From contig NZ_VCGX01000002.1 in NCBI RefSeq assembly GCF_007671655.1, forward strand, positions 1,070,881 to 1,134,880: a stretch of DNA of 64,000 nt, given 5' to 3'. The DNA is from Marinobacter piscis. Its GTDB lineage: Bacteria; Pseudomonadota; Gammaproteobacteria; Pseudomonadales; Oleiphilaceae. Under the pieces are notes generated by a model. It was given only the letters and a program-made list of their open reading frames with translations, made no database searches and was not told the DNA's origin. The translations under genes were made by a program, and so were the position numbers. Numbering within the stretch: position 1 is the first letter of the stretch; each line of letters opens with the position of its first letter. Positions 38,766 through 46,513 of the stretch are shown piece after piece.

Positions 38766-40244
38766 TCAGAAACGGTAGGTCCAGCTGGCGGAGGCTGTGT
38801 ATTGGTCTTTTTCACCGCTGGTGTATTCGATCTTTTTATCACTGACCTGGACGCTGAGGTCCAGCCAGCCGCTTAATATTTCTGTGCCGTAGCCGACTTT
38901 TGCGATGGCAACGGTCTGGTTTGCTGCGGGCACGTTATAGAACACATCCGGGTCTGTGCCTCTGGGCCGAAGCCGGTTGAATCGGTTCAGCTCAGCGTAG
39001 GTGATGCGTGCGCTCAGGTTGCTGCCGCTGTTCAGAAAATGGTGTGCGCCCAGTGTAATGGCTTCGGCATCACCTTCCAGACTGGTGGCCTGGTTACGGC
39101 CATAGTAACGGTAGCCTGTCTGGTAACGGCTGTGCTCGTAGGTAATGCCGGGCATGGCGCTGCCCATCAGGTCGTCGGCAGTGGTGTTGGTGTATTCCAG
39201 GAACCACTGCTGGTCGGCGGCAAACAGTTGTGTGGTCCAGTCGGCACCCATCAGCCAGGATTTTCGGGCCGGAAAGGCGCCGGCTTCGTCTTCACCCATC
39301 ATCTGAATGTACAGGCCCATGCTCTGATGGCCCACGGCGAAGCCGTAGCGAATGTCGATACTGCCCAGCTGGTTGCCCGGGTCGTCTTCACCTTTCTGAC
39401 CGTTGTCTCGGCCGATGAAGGCATCCCAGAAAGTAGAAAGACCGTCTGGTCGCCCTTCCCCACCGTACATGATGGCCCGGGACAGGCCGATGTCCAGGTT
39501 GCGGATGGGCTGAAAGGCAAAGCGCATGCCCACGTATCTGGCATCCGGTACCTCGCGGTCGCTTTCATACTCGCCGATAAAGGTGGTGAACTGCCAGGGG
39601 CCGATCCAGTTCAGCCAATCGTTCTGTGGCGCGGCGGTGCTGTTGCGGGTCAGCCACACGCTGGGCATGGGGCGGGCGTTGTTTGACAATATCAGGCTGG
39701 ATTGCCAGCCCGGCCCCCACCAGCGGTCGATAGCGCCGGCGCCGAATACCCAGTTGCCGGGGTTAAAGGCCAGGTAGGAGCCATCGAGGCGCAGTTCTTC
39801 ATCGTCGTCTGGCTCGTTGGTGTACGTGGGGTTGAGGCCCATGGCCCAGGCACTGCCCTGCCATTGCAGGCTGAGACTGGTTTCAGCTTTGCCGGTGCCG
39901 GTTTGGGTAAAGCCGGTGATGCCGGGCACTTCGTTCTGGCCACGAATATTGAACTCACCCCGAAAGCCCGGGCTGGCCTGCTGATCTTTTTCAAAGTTAA
40001 GGTAAGCCGCGGCTGTGCCTACGGCCTGTTGATCCCGGCCAGCGCTGCCTGCACCTGCAGTGGCGTCGGCCCAGCTGATGGGCCAGGTGGTGACAGAACG
40101 CTCTATATGGCCGCGGTCGGCCAGCTTCTGAATGGCGAATCTGGCTCTTGGATCACCTGGCTCTGCCCAGGGGGCGGCTACTGCAGATAAGGCGTTCAGG
40201 CACGCTACCGCCCCACCGACCAGGGCACAGTGCTTTAAGGACAT
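38766..40244 (-). CDS. wzi: Capsule assembly protein, Wzi family
   Basis: Outer-membrane beta-barrel that anchors capsule or exopolysaccharide at the cell surface. The 492 residues begin with a signal peptide (hydrophobic core LVGGAVACLNALSAVAA) and an N-terminal helical part (ARFAIQKLADRGHIE), then alternating strands with many aromatic residues and a final SASWTYRF with terminal phenylalanine, as expected of barrels. The conserved DRWWGPGWQSSLILSNNARP segment near residue 170 is a family hallmark. It is the first gene of the minus-strand capsule operon; an ops element lies inside the signal-peptide codons. Confidence 0.92.
   Translation of the reverse strand: MSLKHCALVGGAVACLNALSAVAAPWAEPGDPRARFAIQKLADRGHIERSVTTWPISWADATAGAGSAGRDQQAVGTAAAYLNFEKDQQASPGFRGEFNIRGQNEVPGITGFTQTGTGKAETSLSLQWQGSAWAMGLNPTYTNEPDDDEELRLDGSYLAFNPGNWVFGAGAIDRWWGPGWQSSLILSNNARPMPSVWLTRNSTAAPQNDWLNWIGPWQFTTFIGEYESDREVPDARYVGMRFAFQPIRNLDIGLSRAIMYGGEGRPDGLSTFWDAFIGRDNGQKGEDDPGNQLGSIDIRYGFAVGHQSMGLYIQMMGEDEAGAFPARKSWLMGADWTTQLFAADQQWFLEYTNTTADDLMGSAMPGITYEHSRYQTGYRYYGRNQATSLEGDAEAITLGAHHFLNSGSNLSARITYAELNRFNRLRPRGTDPDVFYNVPAANQTVAIAKVGYGTEILSGWLDLSVQVSDKKIEYTSGEKDQYTASASWTYRF
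40199..40212 (-). promoter_or_regulatory. ops element (RfaH recruitment site) inside the 5' end of wzi
   Basis: On the minus strand the sequence is GGCGGTAGCGTGCC, an exact match to the core of the E. coli ops pause element (GGCGGTAGCGTG) at which RfaH loads on RNA polymerase. It lies about 30 bases after the wzi start codon and encodes Gly-Ala-Val-Ala-Cys of the signal peptide, whereas ops is normally in an untranslated leader. rfaH itself is the next gene upstream. No full JUMPstart sequence surrounds it. Confidence 0.8.
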
Positions 40245-40324
40245 AGGCTAAATTACCGACCGTAAAAGAAAAAAATCCGCGCTTTCTGTGCATGAACAAA
40301 AATTCACGGATTTCAAGCGTGGGA

Positions 40325-40352
40325 ATTGTACTGGTTCAAATTTTTGACACAA
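40325..40352 (-). promoter_or_regulatory. Candidate sigma-70 promoter of the wzi operon
   Basis: On the minus strand TTGTGT (-35, at 40347-40352) and TACAAT (-10, at 40325-40330) are 16 bases apart, about 80 bases before the wzi ATG. The resulting leader contains AAATCCG...CGGATTT followed by a run of T, a weak terminator-like hairpin upstream of the ops site. Confidence 0.4.
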
Positions 40353-40405
40353 GTGGCAAATGTTAAGACGTGCCGTATTGGAGTAAAGGATTGTTAAATC
40401 TTCAC

Positions 40406-40655
40406 TCCCCCTCTCCCCAACCCCTCTCCCTCGGGGGGAGAGGGGCTTTGCTTGTGCAAGCTTGGGGAGTGGCTTCCCCTCTCCCCTCGCGGGAGAGGGC
40501 TAGGGAGAGGGGGCTTAACTAATGTGCAAGCCTGGGGAGTAGCCTCCCCTCTCCCCTTGCGGGAGAGGGCTAGGGAGAGGGGCTTAACTAATGTTCAAGC
40601 CTGGGGAGTAGCCTCCCCTCTCCCCTCGCGGGAGAGGGGCCGGGGGAGAGGGGGC
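40406..40655. repeat. Tandem array of REP-like GC-rich palindromes
   Basis: Three and a half units of about 70 bp lie in tandem between rfaH and wzi. Each has a CCCTCTCCC...GGGAGAGGG palindrome and a spacer CAAGCCTGGGGAGTAGC; units begin near 40457, 40527 and 40595. The palindrome matches the single copy at 4692-4732. Open frames crossing the array are repeat translations, not genes. The array can form strong hairpins after the rfaH gene and before the wzi promoter. Confidence 0.85.
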
Positions 40656-40663
40656 AGGGCAGA

Positions 40664-41143
40664 TTATGGACGAATAGCAGAGACAGGCACTTTTACCCTC
40701 TGCTGCTTTTGCATAAAGTTAATCAGCACTATCGCCCGCTCTTCCCCATCATAAGCCTGGAACACGGCGTTGATGCCGTCGAAGGCACCTTCGGTGAGCT
40801 GTACGGCGGTGCCGGGTTTGAGGCCGCCCTGTTTCTGGACGGTGTCGAGGCCGTCTTTGATTTGCTGGATAACGCCATCCGCTATGGGGGCGGGTTTGTT
40901 GGCGAAGCTGACCACGCGCAGTACGCCCCGGGTGTAGCGGAGTTTGGCCCACATGGGGTCGGTTTGTTCCAGGTTTACGAAGAGGTAACCGGGAAACAGG
41001 GGTTCGAGTTTTTTGGTGCGTTTGCCGGCGCGGACTTTTTCCACCTGGATTTTCGGGTAGAAGCAGGCGATGTCCTGATTCTGCAGGTTGGCCAGGGCTC
41101 GGTCGCCCTGGGCGGGTTTCAGTTGTAGTGCGTACCAGGTCAT
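40664..41143 (-). CDS. rfaH: Transcription antiterminator RfaH
   Basis: Specialised NusG paralogue that joins RNA polymerase at ops sites and lets it read through long surface-polysaccharide operons. The 159 residues (E. coli 162) contain the NGN domain: MTWYALQLKPAQGDRALANL, CFYPKIQVEKV, EPLFPGYLFVNLE and RYTRGVLRVVSFANKPAPI. The C-terminal domain (GTAVQLTEGAFDGINAVF) follows after a linker. GGAGGG lies 5 bases before the ATG. It is next to the wzi operon, which carries an exact ops site, so the regulator and its likely target are neighbours. Confidence 0.94.
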   Translation of the reverse strand: MTWYALQLKPAQGDRALANLQNQDIACFYPKIQVEKVRAGKRTKKLEPLFPGYLFVNLEQTDPMWAKLRYTRGVLRVVSFANKPAPIADGVIQQIKDGLDTVQKQGGLKPGTAVQLTEGAFDGINAVFQAYDGEERAIVLINFMQKQQRVKVPVSAIRP

Positions 41144-41158
41144 TCAACCCTCCGTGTT

Positions 41159-42052
41159 TCAGAAGTACCAGTTGCCGGCGGCGATAAAGTGTGGGTTCAG
41201 TACGTCTTCCTTACCGTACCGTAACGGCTTGCCTTCCAGTGTGTGTACGTTACCGCCGGCGGCCAGGAGTACGGCGTGGGCGGCGCCTGTGTCCCACTCG
41301 CTGGTGGGGCCCATGCGCGGGTAGATGTCGGCGGCGCCTTCGGCGATGCGGCAGAATTTCAGCGAACTGCCTGCTTGCAGGGTTTCATGGGCGCCCAGGC
41401 TGTCGATAAAGGCGCGGGTTTCCTCATTCAGATGGTTTTTGCTGGCTACCACCCGCCGCGTCGACGGAGGCACGGCGACTTCTATGGGGTGTGCCTGTCC
41501 ATGGCCAAAGGGCTGTGCCTGTCCACCACTTTGCGGTGCCTGTCCATGCTCTTCGGTGAGTGCCTGTCCACCACTTTGTGCCTGTCCACGGCTATCCTGT
41601 CCATGCTCTTCGGCGTGTGCCTGTCCACGCCCATCGCGCTTCCAGGCGCCTATGCCTTTGATGCCCCAGAAGGCTTCATCCAGGGCGGGGGCGGTGACGA
41701 CGCCCAGGACTGGTTCGCCGTTTTCGATGAGGGCGATGTTTACGGTGAATTCACCGGTGCGCTGGGTGAAGTCTTTGGTTCCGTCGATGGGGTCGAGCAG
41801 CCAGAAGCGCTGCCACTGGCGGCGTTCTTCCCACGGGGCCTGCAGCCCTTCTTCTGATAGTATCGGTATATGCGGGCTGATGTTGCGCAGGCCTTTTACG
41901 ATAATCTCGTGACTGGCCACATCCGCCGCGGTAATGGGGGATTCGTCTTCCTTATAGTTCACCTGGAAATCTGTGTGGTAGATCTGCAACACTTTGTTGC
42001 TGGCTTCGTCTGCCACTTTGATGACTTCCCGGAGTAGGTCGCTGTAGTCCAT
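41159..42052 (-). CDS. cysQ: 3'(2'),5'-bisphosphate nucleotidase CysQ, with repeat-derived insertion
   Basis: Removes the 3' phosphate of PAP (and PAPS), recycling the by-product of sulfotransferase and PAPS reductase reactions. Metal-binding motifs are clear: LSEEG near residue 68, LLDPIDGTKDF near 88 and EWDTGAAHAVLLAAGG near 250. Between GIGAWKRDG (~140) and HPIEVAVPPSTRR (~190) there is an insertion of about 45 residues rich in Gly, Gln, His and Ala that the family lacks. It is encoded by seven copies of the GTGCCTGTCCA dispersed repeat, all in frame. I prefer the ATG at 42052 (AGGA 8 bases upstream); 42061 is an alternative. It lies 15 bases upstream of rfaH on the same strand. Confidence 0.93.
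   Translation of the reverse strand: MDYSDLLREVIKVADEASNKVLQIYHTDFQVNYKEDESPITAADVASHEIIVKGLRNISPHIPILSEEGLQAPWEERRQWQRFWLLDPIDGTKDFTQRTGEFTVNIALIENGEPVLGVVTAPALDEAFWGIKGIGAWKRDGRGQAHAEEHGQDSRGQAQSGGQALTEEHGQAPQSGGQAQPFGHGQAHPIEVAVPPSTRRVVASKNHLNEETRAFIDSLGAHETLQAGSSLKFCRIAEGAADIYPRMGPTSEWDTGAAHAVLLAAGGNVHTLEGKPLRYGKEDVLNPHFIAAGNWYF
41491..41627. repeat. Cluster of seven GTGCCTGTCCA repeats inside cysQ
   Basis: Copies of the 11-mer start at 41491, 41515, 41536, 41560, 41578, 41596 (partial, CCTGTCCA) and 41617, all in the same orientation with 10-13-base spacers. Spacing keeps the cysQ frame open. It is the leftmost occurrence of the dispersed repeat in the window. Confidence 0.9.
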
Positions 42053-42201
42053 TGCCTGCATCCTGCTGAGCGTGTGGCCTTATATGATACCAAAGTTTGC
42101 CATGGTTCCGTATTCAGGCTTTGTTTACACAGGCGTTTTGAGGCAATCTGGCGCAATTGATTTCTGGCGCTTTTTTTCCTGTCGGGCATAAGGTTTTTAC
42201 T

Positions 42202-43563
42202 ATGAAACTGCGTTTTCTTGGCGGTACAGGCACGGTGACCGGTTCCCGCTATCTGTTATCCGACGAAAACCACCGGGTTCTGGTGGATTGTGGCATGTAC
42301 CAGGGAGTGAAAACCCTGCGCCGCAGGAACTGGGCGAAATTCCCGGTCGATCCGTCCACGATTGATGCGGTGGTGGTCACTCACGCCCACATCGACCACA
42401 CAGGGTATCTGCCAGCGCTGGTGAAGCACGGGTTCAAGGGGACGATTTACTGCACCCGCGGCACGCACGATTTGTGCAAGGTATTGTTGCCGGATGCAGG
42501 TTATTTGCAGGAAGAAGACGCCAAGTACGCCTATCGAAAGAAGTTTTCCCGGCACAAGCATCCGGAGCCGCTGTTTACCGTTCAGGATGCCTGGGAAGCG
42601 CTGAAGCAGTTCAAATCGCTGGATTACCACCAGACGTTTGAGCCGGTGAAAGGCTTTGAGGTGACGTTCACCCCCGCCGGGCACATTCTGGGTTCAGCCT
42701 GTGTGCATGTTCGCTATAAACCCCATAACCGCACGGTGGTGTTCAGCGGTGATGTGGGCCGGCAGGATGATCTGATTATGCGGCCACCGGAACCGATTCA
42801 GAAAGCCGATGTACTGGTGTGTGAATCCACCTACGGCGACCGGCTGCATGGAGACACAGACCCGGAAACAGAGTTGGCGGAGATTGTGAACACCACCGTG
42901 AGCCGTGGCGGCATTGTGCTGATTCCCTCGTTTGCCGTGGGCCGGGCCCAGATGCTGCTGTATGCGATTCATAAACTGATGCGGGAGGACCGGATTCCCC
43001 GGCTGCCGGTGTTTCTGAACAGCCCCATGGCGATTAAGGCCACGGAGATTTTCTGCCGGTACCATAAGGAGCACAAGCTGAGCGCCCAACAGTGCGAGGT
43101 TATCGACAGCCATACGGAATTTGTGCGCACGGTGGACGAATCGATCAAGCTGAACTCGGCCCGTTACCCCTGCATTATTGTGTCTGCCAGCGGCATGGCC
43201 AGTGGCGGCCGGGTGCTGCATCACCTGAAAACGCTGCTGCCGAATCACCGGAACAGTGTGGTGTTTGCGGGCTTTCAGGCACCGGGCACGCGCGGCGACC
43301 GGCTGGTGGCCGGTGTGGATAAGGTACGGATTCACGGGGAGTACTGGCCAGTACGGGCCACGATTCACAACATGAATTCGCTTTCCGCCCACGGTGACTA
43401 TAATGAGCTTCTGCACTGGCTTGAGCAGGGGTCTCTGCAGCCGAGCAAAGTGTATGTCACCCATGGCGAGATGCTGGCCAGCGATATTATGCGCAAGCGT
43501 ATCCAGGACAAATTTGGCTGGGACGCTGAGGTGCCTGATTTATTTGACGAGGTAGAGGTTTGA
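42202..43563 (+). CDS. Metallo-beta-lactamase/beta-CASP RNase-like protein
   Basis: A 453-residue protein of the RNA-processing branch of the metallo-beta-lactamase fold, related to archaeal/eukaryotic CPSF-type nucleases and bacterial YsmA-like proteins. Zinc-binding motif HAHIDHTGYLPAL (HxHxDH) lies near residue 58, further ligands in TPAGHILGSACVHV and FSGDVGR, and the beta-CASP and RNA-specificity parts include SASGMASGGRVLHH near 330 and SAHGDYNELLHW near 395. Start ATG at 42202 gives the family N-terminus KLRFLGGTGTVTGSRY. The next gene starts 4 bases before its stop. Likely an endo/exonuclease; substrate unknown. Confidence 0.88.
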   Translation: MKLRFLGGTGTVTGSRYLLSDENHRVLVDCGMYQGVKTLRRRNWAKFPVDPSTIDAVVVTHAHIDHTGYLPALVKHGFKGTIYCTRGTHDLCKVLLPDAGYLQEEDAKYAYRKKFSRHKHPEPLFTVQDAWEALKQFKSLDYHQTFEPVKGFEVTFTPAGHILGSACVHVRYKPHNRTVVFSGDVGRQDDLIMRPPEPIQKADVLVCESTYGDRLHGDTDPETELAEIVNTTVSRGGIVLIPSFAVGRAQMLLYAIHKLMREDRIPRLPVFLNSPMAIKATEIFCRYHKEHKLSAQQCEVIDSHTEFVRTVDESIKLNSARYPCIIVSASGMASGGRVLHHLKTLLPNHRNSVVFAGFQAPGTRGDRLVAGVDKVRIHGEYWPVRATIHNMNSLSAHGDYNELLHWLEQGSLQPSKVYVTHGEMLASDIMRKRIQDKFGWDAEVPDLFDEVEV

Positions 43564-45755
43564 GGTTAAGCACTCTCTTTTTTGGTTTTTTCCTGCTGTT
43601 CTCCTTTGTAGGTGGCGCCCAGGCTCAGTCTTTTTCGATTCCGGGCATGGCCGGCTTCGGCAAACAGGAGGAGAAACAAACGGCCTCGCGGGAGGAGCTG
43701 GAAGAGTCCATCAACGTCACCATCAAGGCGCTGCAGGACGACGAAAGCCGGGAAGCACTGGTTAAGCAGCTCAAATCCATTCAGGTGGGGCTGCAGGCGG
43801 AGTCGACCGAGACGGGGCTGGCCGCTGCCGATGGTGAAGGATTACTGGGCGCTTTGGCAGAGTTTTTTGATGAAACCGCCCGGGTGGCCCAGTCGGATGA
43901 AACGGCTCTGAGCCTCTGGCAAACCCATTTCCGCAATGCTTACAGCGCCGCCAAGAAGCTTGTGGCCGGAGCCTCATTCCGCACGATTGCGGAAATCACC
44001 GCCGGCATGATTGCCTGGATCGGCGCGTTATGGGGCCTGACCCATCTGGCCAGCCTGTTCTTTTTCTGGCGCGGCTGGCCTTTGCAGATGCCCAGACAGG
44101 CACGGCCCTGGATGTTGATTGCGCACTTTGTTCGGCGTACCGCTCCCTGGCTGATCACCTTCACTGCATTGCTGGCGGGGCTGCCGACGTTTGGGATGTC
44201 GGAAGGCGCCCAGTCGACCATTCTGATTTTCTCCTATGCAGCGTTGATTGCCCGGGCGCTGACGTCGCTGTTTGATGTACTGATTTCCATTTTTACCAGC
44301 GGCCATCGGCTGACGGCGGTGTTGATTCTGCGTCGACGTATTCTGTTGCCACTATTTATTGTTGGTGTGCTGTTCGGCCTGGAAGACGCTCTGGCGACAC
44401 CGGAGCTGACGGATATGCTGGGCAGTGAGCTGGCCAGTGCTCTGGCTCTGGTGTTCAGTGTGATTGCGGCGCTGCTGAGTTTTTACGTGATTATCCGTAA
44501 CCGGCGCCCGGTGACTCACCTCATCCGCAACCGGCCTTACGAGCAGCGCAAGGACCAGGGCGTATGGCGTGAGGTCACTGCCCTGCTGGCGCGGCTGTGG
44601 CACATTCCCATGTTGCTGGCGATCAGTGCCTCTGTGGTGGCGGTGTTCATGAACGGCGGCGAGACGGATGCCGCCCTGGGCAAAGCGATGATCTGTGCGC
44701 TGATGCTGGCACTGACTCTGGCACTGCAGGGGCTGATTGGTATTCAGGAAAACCGGCCGGCGCATCAGGCCCTGAGCACATTCAGCCAGCGGCTGGTGCG
44801 TTTTGGGTATCACCTGGTTCAGATGGCGGCGTGGCTATTGTTCCTTGAGCTGGTTCTGCAGATCTGGGACTTTTCCCTGTTTGGTGTCGGCGGCCACCCG
44901 TCTGTGAGTGCCGGCCTGGCGGGCAGCTTGCTTGGAGTGTTGATTACCTGGCTGGTTGCCAAGCTGACGTGGATTTTTGTGGATGAGTTTCTGGAGCGGG
45001 CCATGCGCGGCGGCGACCGCAACAAGCGCATTAACCCGGCCCGGGCCCAGACCATTCTGCCCATTGCCCGCAACACCCTGCTGGTCACTATTCTGGTAAT
45101 TGCCACTCTGGTGAGCCTGTCTACCCTGGGCGTGGATGTCACGCCGCTGCTGGCAGGTGCCGGTATTGTGGGTCTGGCCGTGGGTTTTGGTGCCCAGACG
45201 CTGGTGCAGGACTTAATCACCGGCCTGTTTATTGTCGTGGAAGACTCCATGTCGGTGGGCGACTTTGTGGAGATCAACGGCTTTATGGGCACGATTGAGG
45301 GCTTCAACCTGCGCACCGTGCGCATGCGCGATCTGGACGCCATTGTGCACCACATTACCTTCAGTAAAATCAGCTCGATTCACAACATGTCCCGGCAGTT
45401 CGGCATCGCCCTGATAAAAATCCGCATCCCCCGGGAACTGCCCATCGACGACGCCATCCTGCTGATGAACGAAACCGCCGAAGAACTCCGCAGCCAGCCC
45501 GACATGCGCTGGCTGATCTGGTCGCCCCTGGAAATGCAGGGCATCCACTCCTTCGAAGAAGGCTGCCCGGTACTGCGCATGCGCATGCGCACCAAACCCG
45601 AGTACCAGTGGGACGTCTCCCGCGCCTTCAACCTCCTGCTAAAGCGCAACATGGAAGAACGCTTCATCGACATAGCCGCCCCCAGAATCAACCTGAGCAT
45701 GGAAGCCGAAGGCGGCTCCCGCTCGGCTTATGTTGAGAAGCGGAATGGGGAGTGA
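43560..45755 (+). CDS. Mechanosensitive ion channel, MscS family (large, signal-peptide type)
   Basis: A 731-residue inner-membrane channel that probably opens on hypo-osmotic shock. It begins with a signal peptide (cleaved near GGAQAQ), then a periplasmic helical region (~30-130), about ten membrane helices, and the MscS core: the pore-lining GIVGLAVGFGAQTLVQD near residue 540 followed by the beta domain DFVEINGFMGTIEGFNLR and a cytoplasmic C-terminal domain. This is the MscK/YbdG-like long architecture. The start is a TTG overlapping the upstream stop (TTGA), with GAGG 7 bases before it, implying translational coupling. Confidence 0.9.
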   Translation: MRLSTLFFGFFLLFSFVGGAQAQSFSIPGMAGFGKQEEKQTASREELEESINVTIKALQDDESREALVKQLKSIQVGLQAESTETGLAAADGEGLLGALAEFFDETARVAQSDETALSLWQTHFRNAYSAAKKLVAGASFRTIAEITAGMIAWIGALWGLTHLASLFFFWRGWPLQMPRQARPWMLIAHFVRRTAPWLITFTALLAGLPTFGMSEGAQSTILIFSYAALIARALTSLFDVLISIFTSGHRLTAVLILRRRILLPLFIVGVLFGLEDALATPELTDMLGSELASALALVFSVIAALLSFYVIIRNRRPVTHLIRNRPYEQRKDQGVWREVTALLARLWHIPMLLAISASVVAVFMNGGETDAALGKAMICALMLALTLALQGLIGIQENRPAHQALSTFSQRLVRFGYHLVQMAAWLLFLELVLQIWDFSLFGVGGHPSVSAGLAGSLLGVLITWLVAKLTWIFVDEFLERAMRGGDRNKRINPARAQTILPIARNTLLVTILVIATLVSLSTLGVDVTPLLAGAGIVGLAVGFGAQTLVQDLITGLFIVVEDSMSVGDFVEINGFMGTIEGFNLRTVRMRDLDAIVHHITFSKISSIHNMSRQFGIALIKIRIPRELPIDDAILLMNETAEELRSQPDMRWLIWSPLEMQGIHSFEEGCPVLRMRMRTKPEYQWDVSRAFNLLLKRNMEERFIDIAAPRINLSMEAEGGSRSAYVEKRNGE

Positions 45756-45764
45756 GTTTTGGTG

Positions 45765-45865
45765 TGGACAGGCACGGGCGAAGTTTTGGTGTGGACAAGT
45801 TTTGGTGTGGACAGGCACTGGGCGACACAGTTCACAGTTTTGAAACCCAATGCTGTGCCTGTCCA
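45765..45865. repeat. Dispersed repeats downstream of mscS (inverted pair)
   Basis: TGGACAGGCAC occurs at 45765 and 45808 and its reverse complement GTGCCTGTCCA at 45855; a shortened TGGACA copy lies between. The opposing copies at 45808 and 45855 can pair into an 11-bp stem, so this may serve as the mscS terminator. Confidence 0.8.
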
Positions 45866-45946
45866 CCGACAACGATTCGAGTCGTGTTTTAAAACCAAAT
45901 AACTAATCTATACTCCTGCCTATACACTCATGACCAAGGAAGAAAA

Positions 45947-46360
45947 ATGAAAAAACTGTTTGCGTTCAGTCTAATGGCTGCCCTGCTCTCATTCTCTGGG
46001 GCTGTTACGGCCCAGGAAATCCTCGAAGGTGAACAGATTCGGGATATTTTAGTAGGCAACACGCTCCAGGCTGATTATCAGGAAGCAGGTGAATGCCGGC
46101 ATACCTTCTACGAATACTTTTCTGAAGATGGAAAGATCTATGGCCAGGAAAAACGAGCAGCTCATGCCTCCGGCTATACCCGGTATCTTGGAAAGTGGGA
46201 AGTGAAAGACGGAGAATTCTGTATCAACGTCGGCTACGGACACCGGGGAGGCTGCAGCGTTTTCGAGCGTGTCGGTACAAATACCTTCGTAAGAAAATTT
46301 GATGGCTTTGAGATCGATCGTGTAAAAGTTCACGAAGGTCGCCACCGCCCCTGCATGTAA
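45947..46360 (+). CDS. Small secreted protein, unknown function
   Basis: A 137-residue protein with a clean signal peptide (KKLFAFSLMAALLSFSGAVTAQ). The mature part has five cysteines and a pattern of short strands (LVGNTLQADYQ, FYEYFSEDGKIYG, YLGKWEVKDGEFCINVG) that looks like a small beta-rich periplasmic domain. AAGGAAGAAA precedes the ATG. It stands alone between two repeat clusters. No family recognised. Confidence 0.7.
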   Translation: MKKLFAFSLMAALLSFSGAVTAQEILEGEQIRDILVGNTLQADYQEAGECRHTFYEYFSEDGKIYGQEKRAAHASGYTRYLGKWEVKDGEFCINVGYGHRGGCSVFERVGTNTFVRKFDGFEIDRVKVHEGRHRPCM

Positions 46361-46381
46361 TGCCGGGCATCCCCTTCCCTT

Positions 46382-46511
46382 TGGACAGGCACTTCTCTTG
46401 TGTCGGGCTAGTCAACCCAGGTTGTAGTGCCTGTCCAGCCTTCTTTGCCGGCACTCTTCCTATCTAGGGACAGGCACTCGTGCTTTAGCCTTCTCTGTCG
46501 TGGACAGGCAC
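46382..46511. repeat. Dispersed GTGCCTGTCCA repeats, four copies
   Basis: Copies at 46382 (TGGACAGGCAC), 46427 (GTGCCTGTCCA), 46468 (GGACAGGCAC) and 46501 (TGGACAGGCAC) fill the gap between two convergent genes. Opposed copies at 46382 and 46427, and at 46427 and 46468, can form stems. Confidence 0.85.
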
Positions 46512-46513
46512 TC

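Noticed and set aside
38735..38842. Longer start for the Wza-like gene
   Set aside because: It would put 36 polar residues before a clear signal peptide and overlap wzi by 77 bases; the GTG at 38734 gives a normal secreted protein.
40452..40754. Open frame on the plus strand across the GC-rich array
   Set aside because: Its translation is the 70-bp repeat read three times, on the strand opposite to rfaH; no ribosome site and no protein-like pattern.
41491..41627. Regularly spaced short repeats that could be taken for a CRISPR array
   Set aside because: Repeats are only 11 bases with 10-13-base spacers, lie inside the cysQ reading frame, and no cas genes are near. The same 11-mer is scattered singly over 20 kb.
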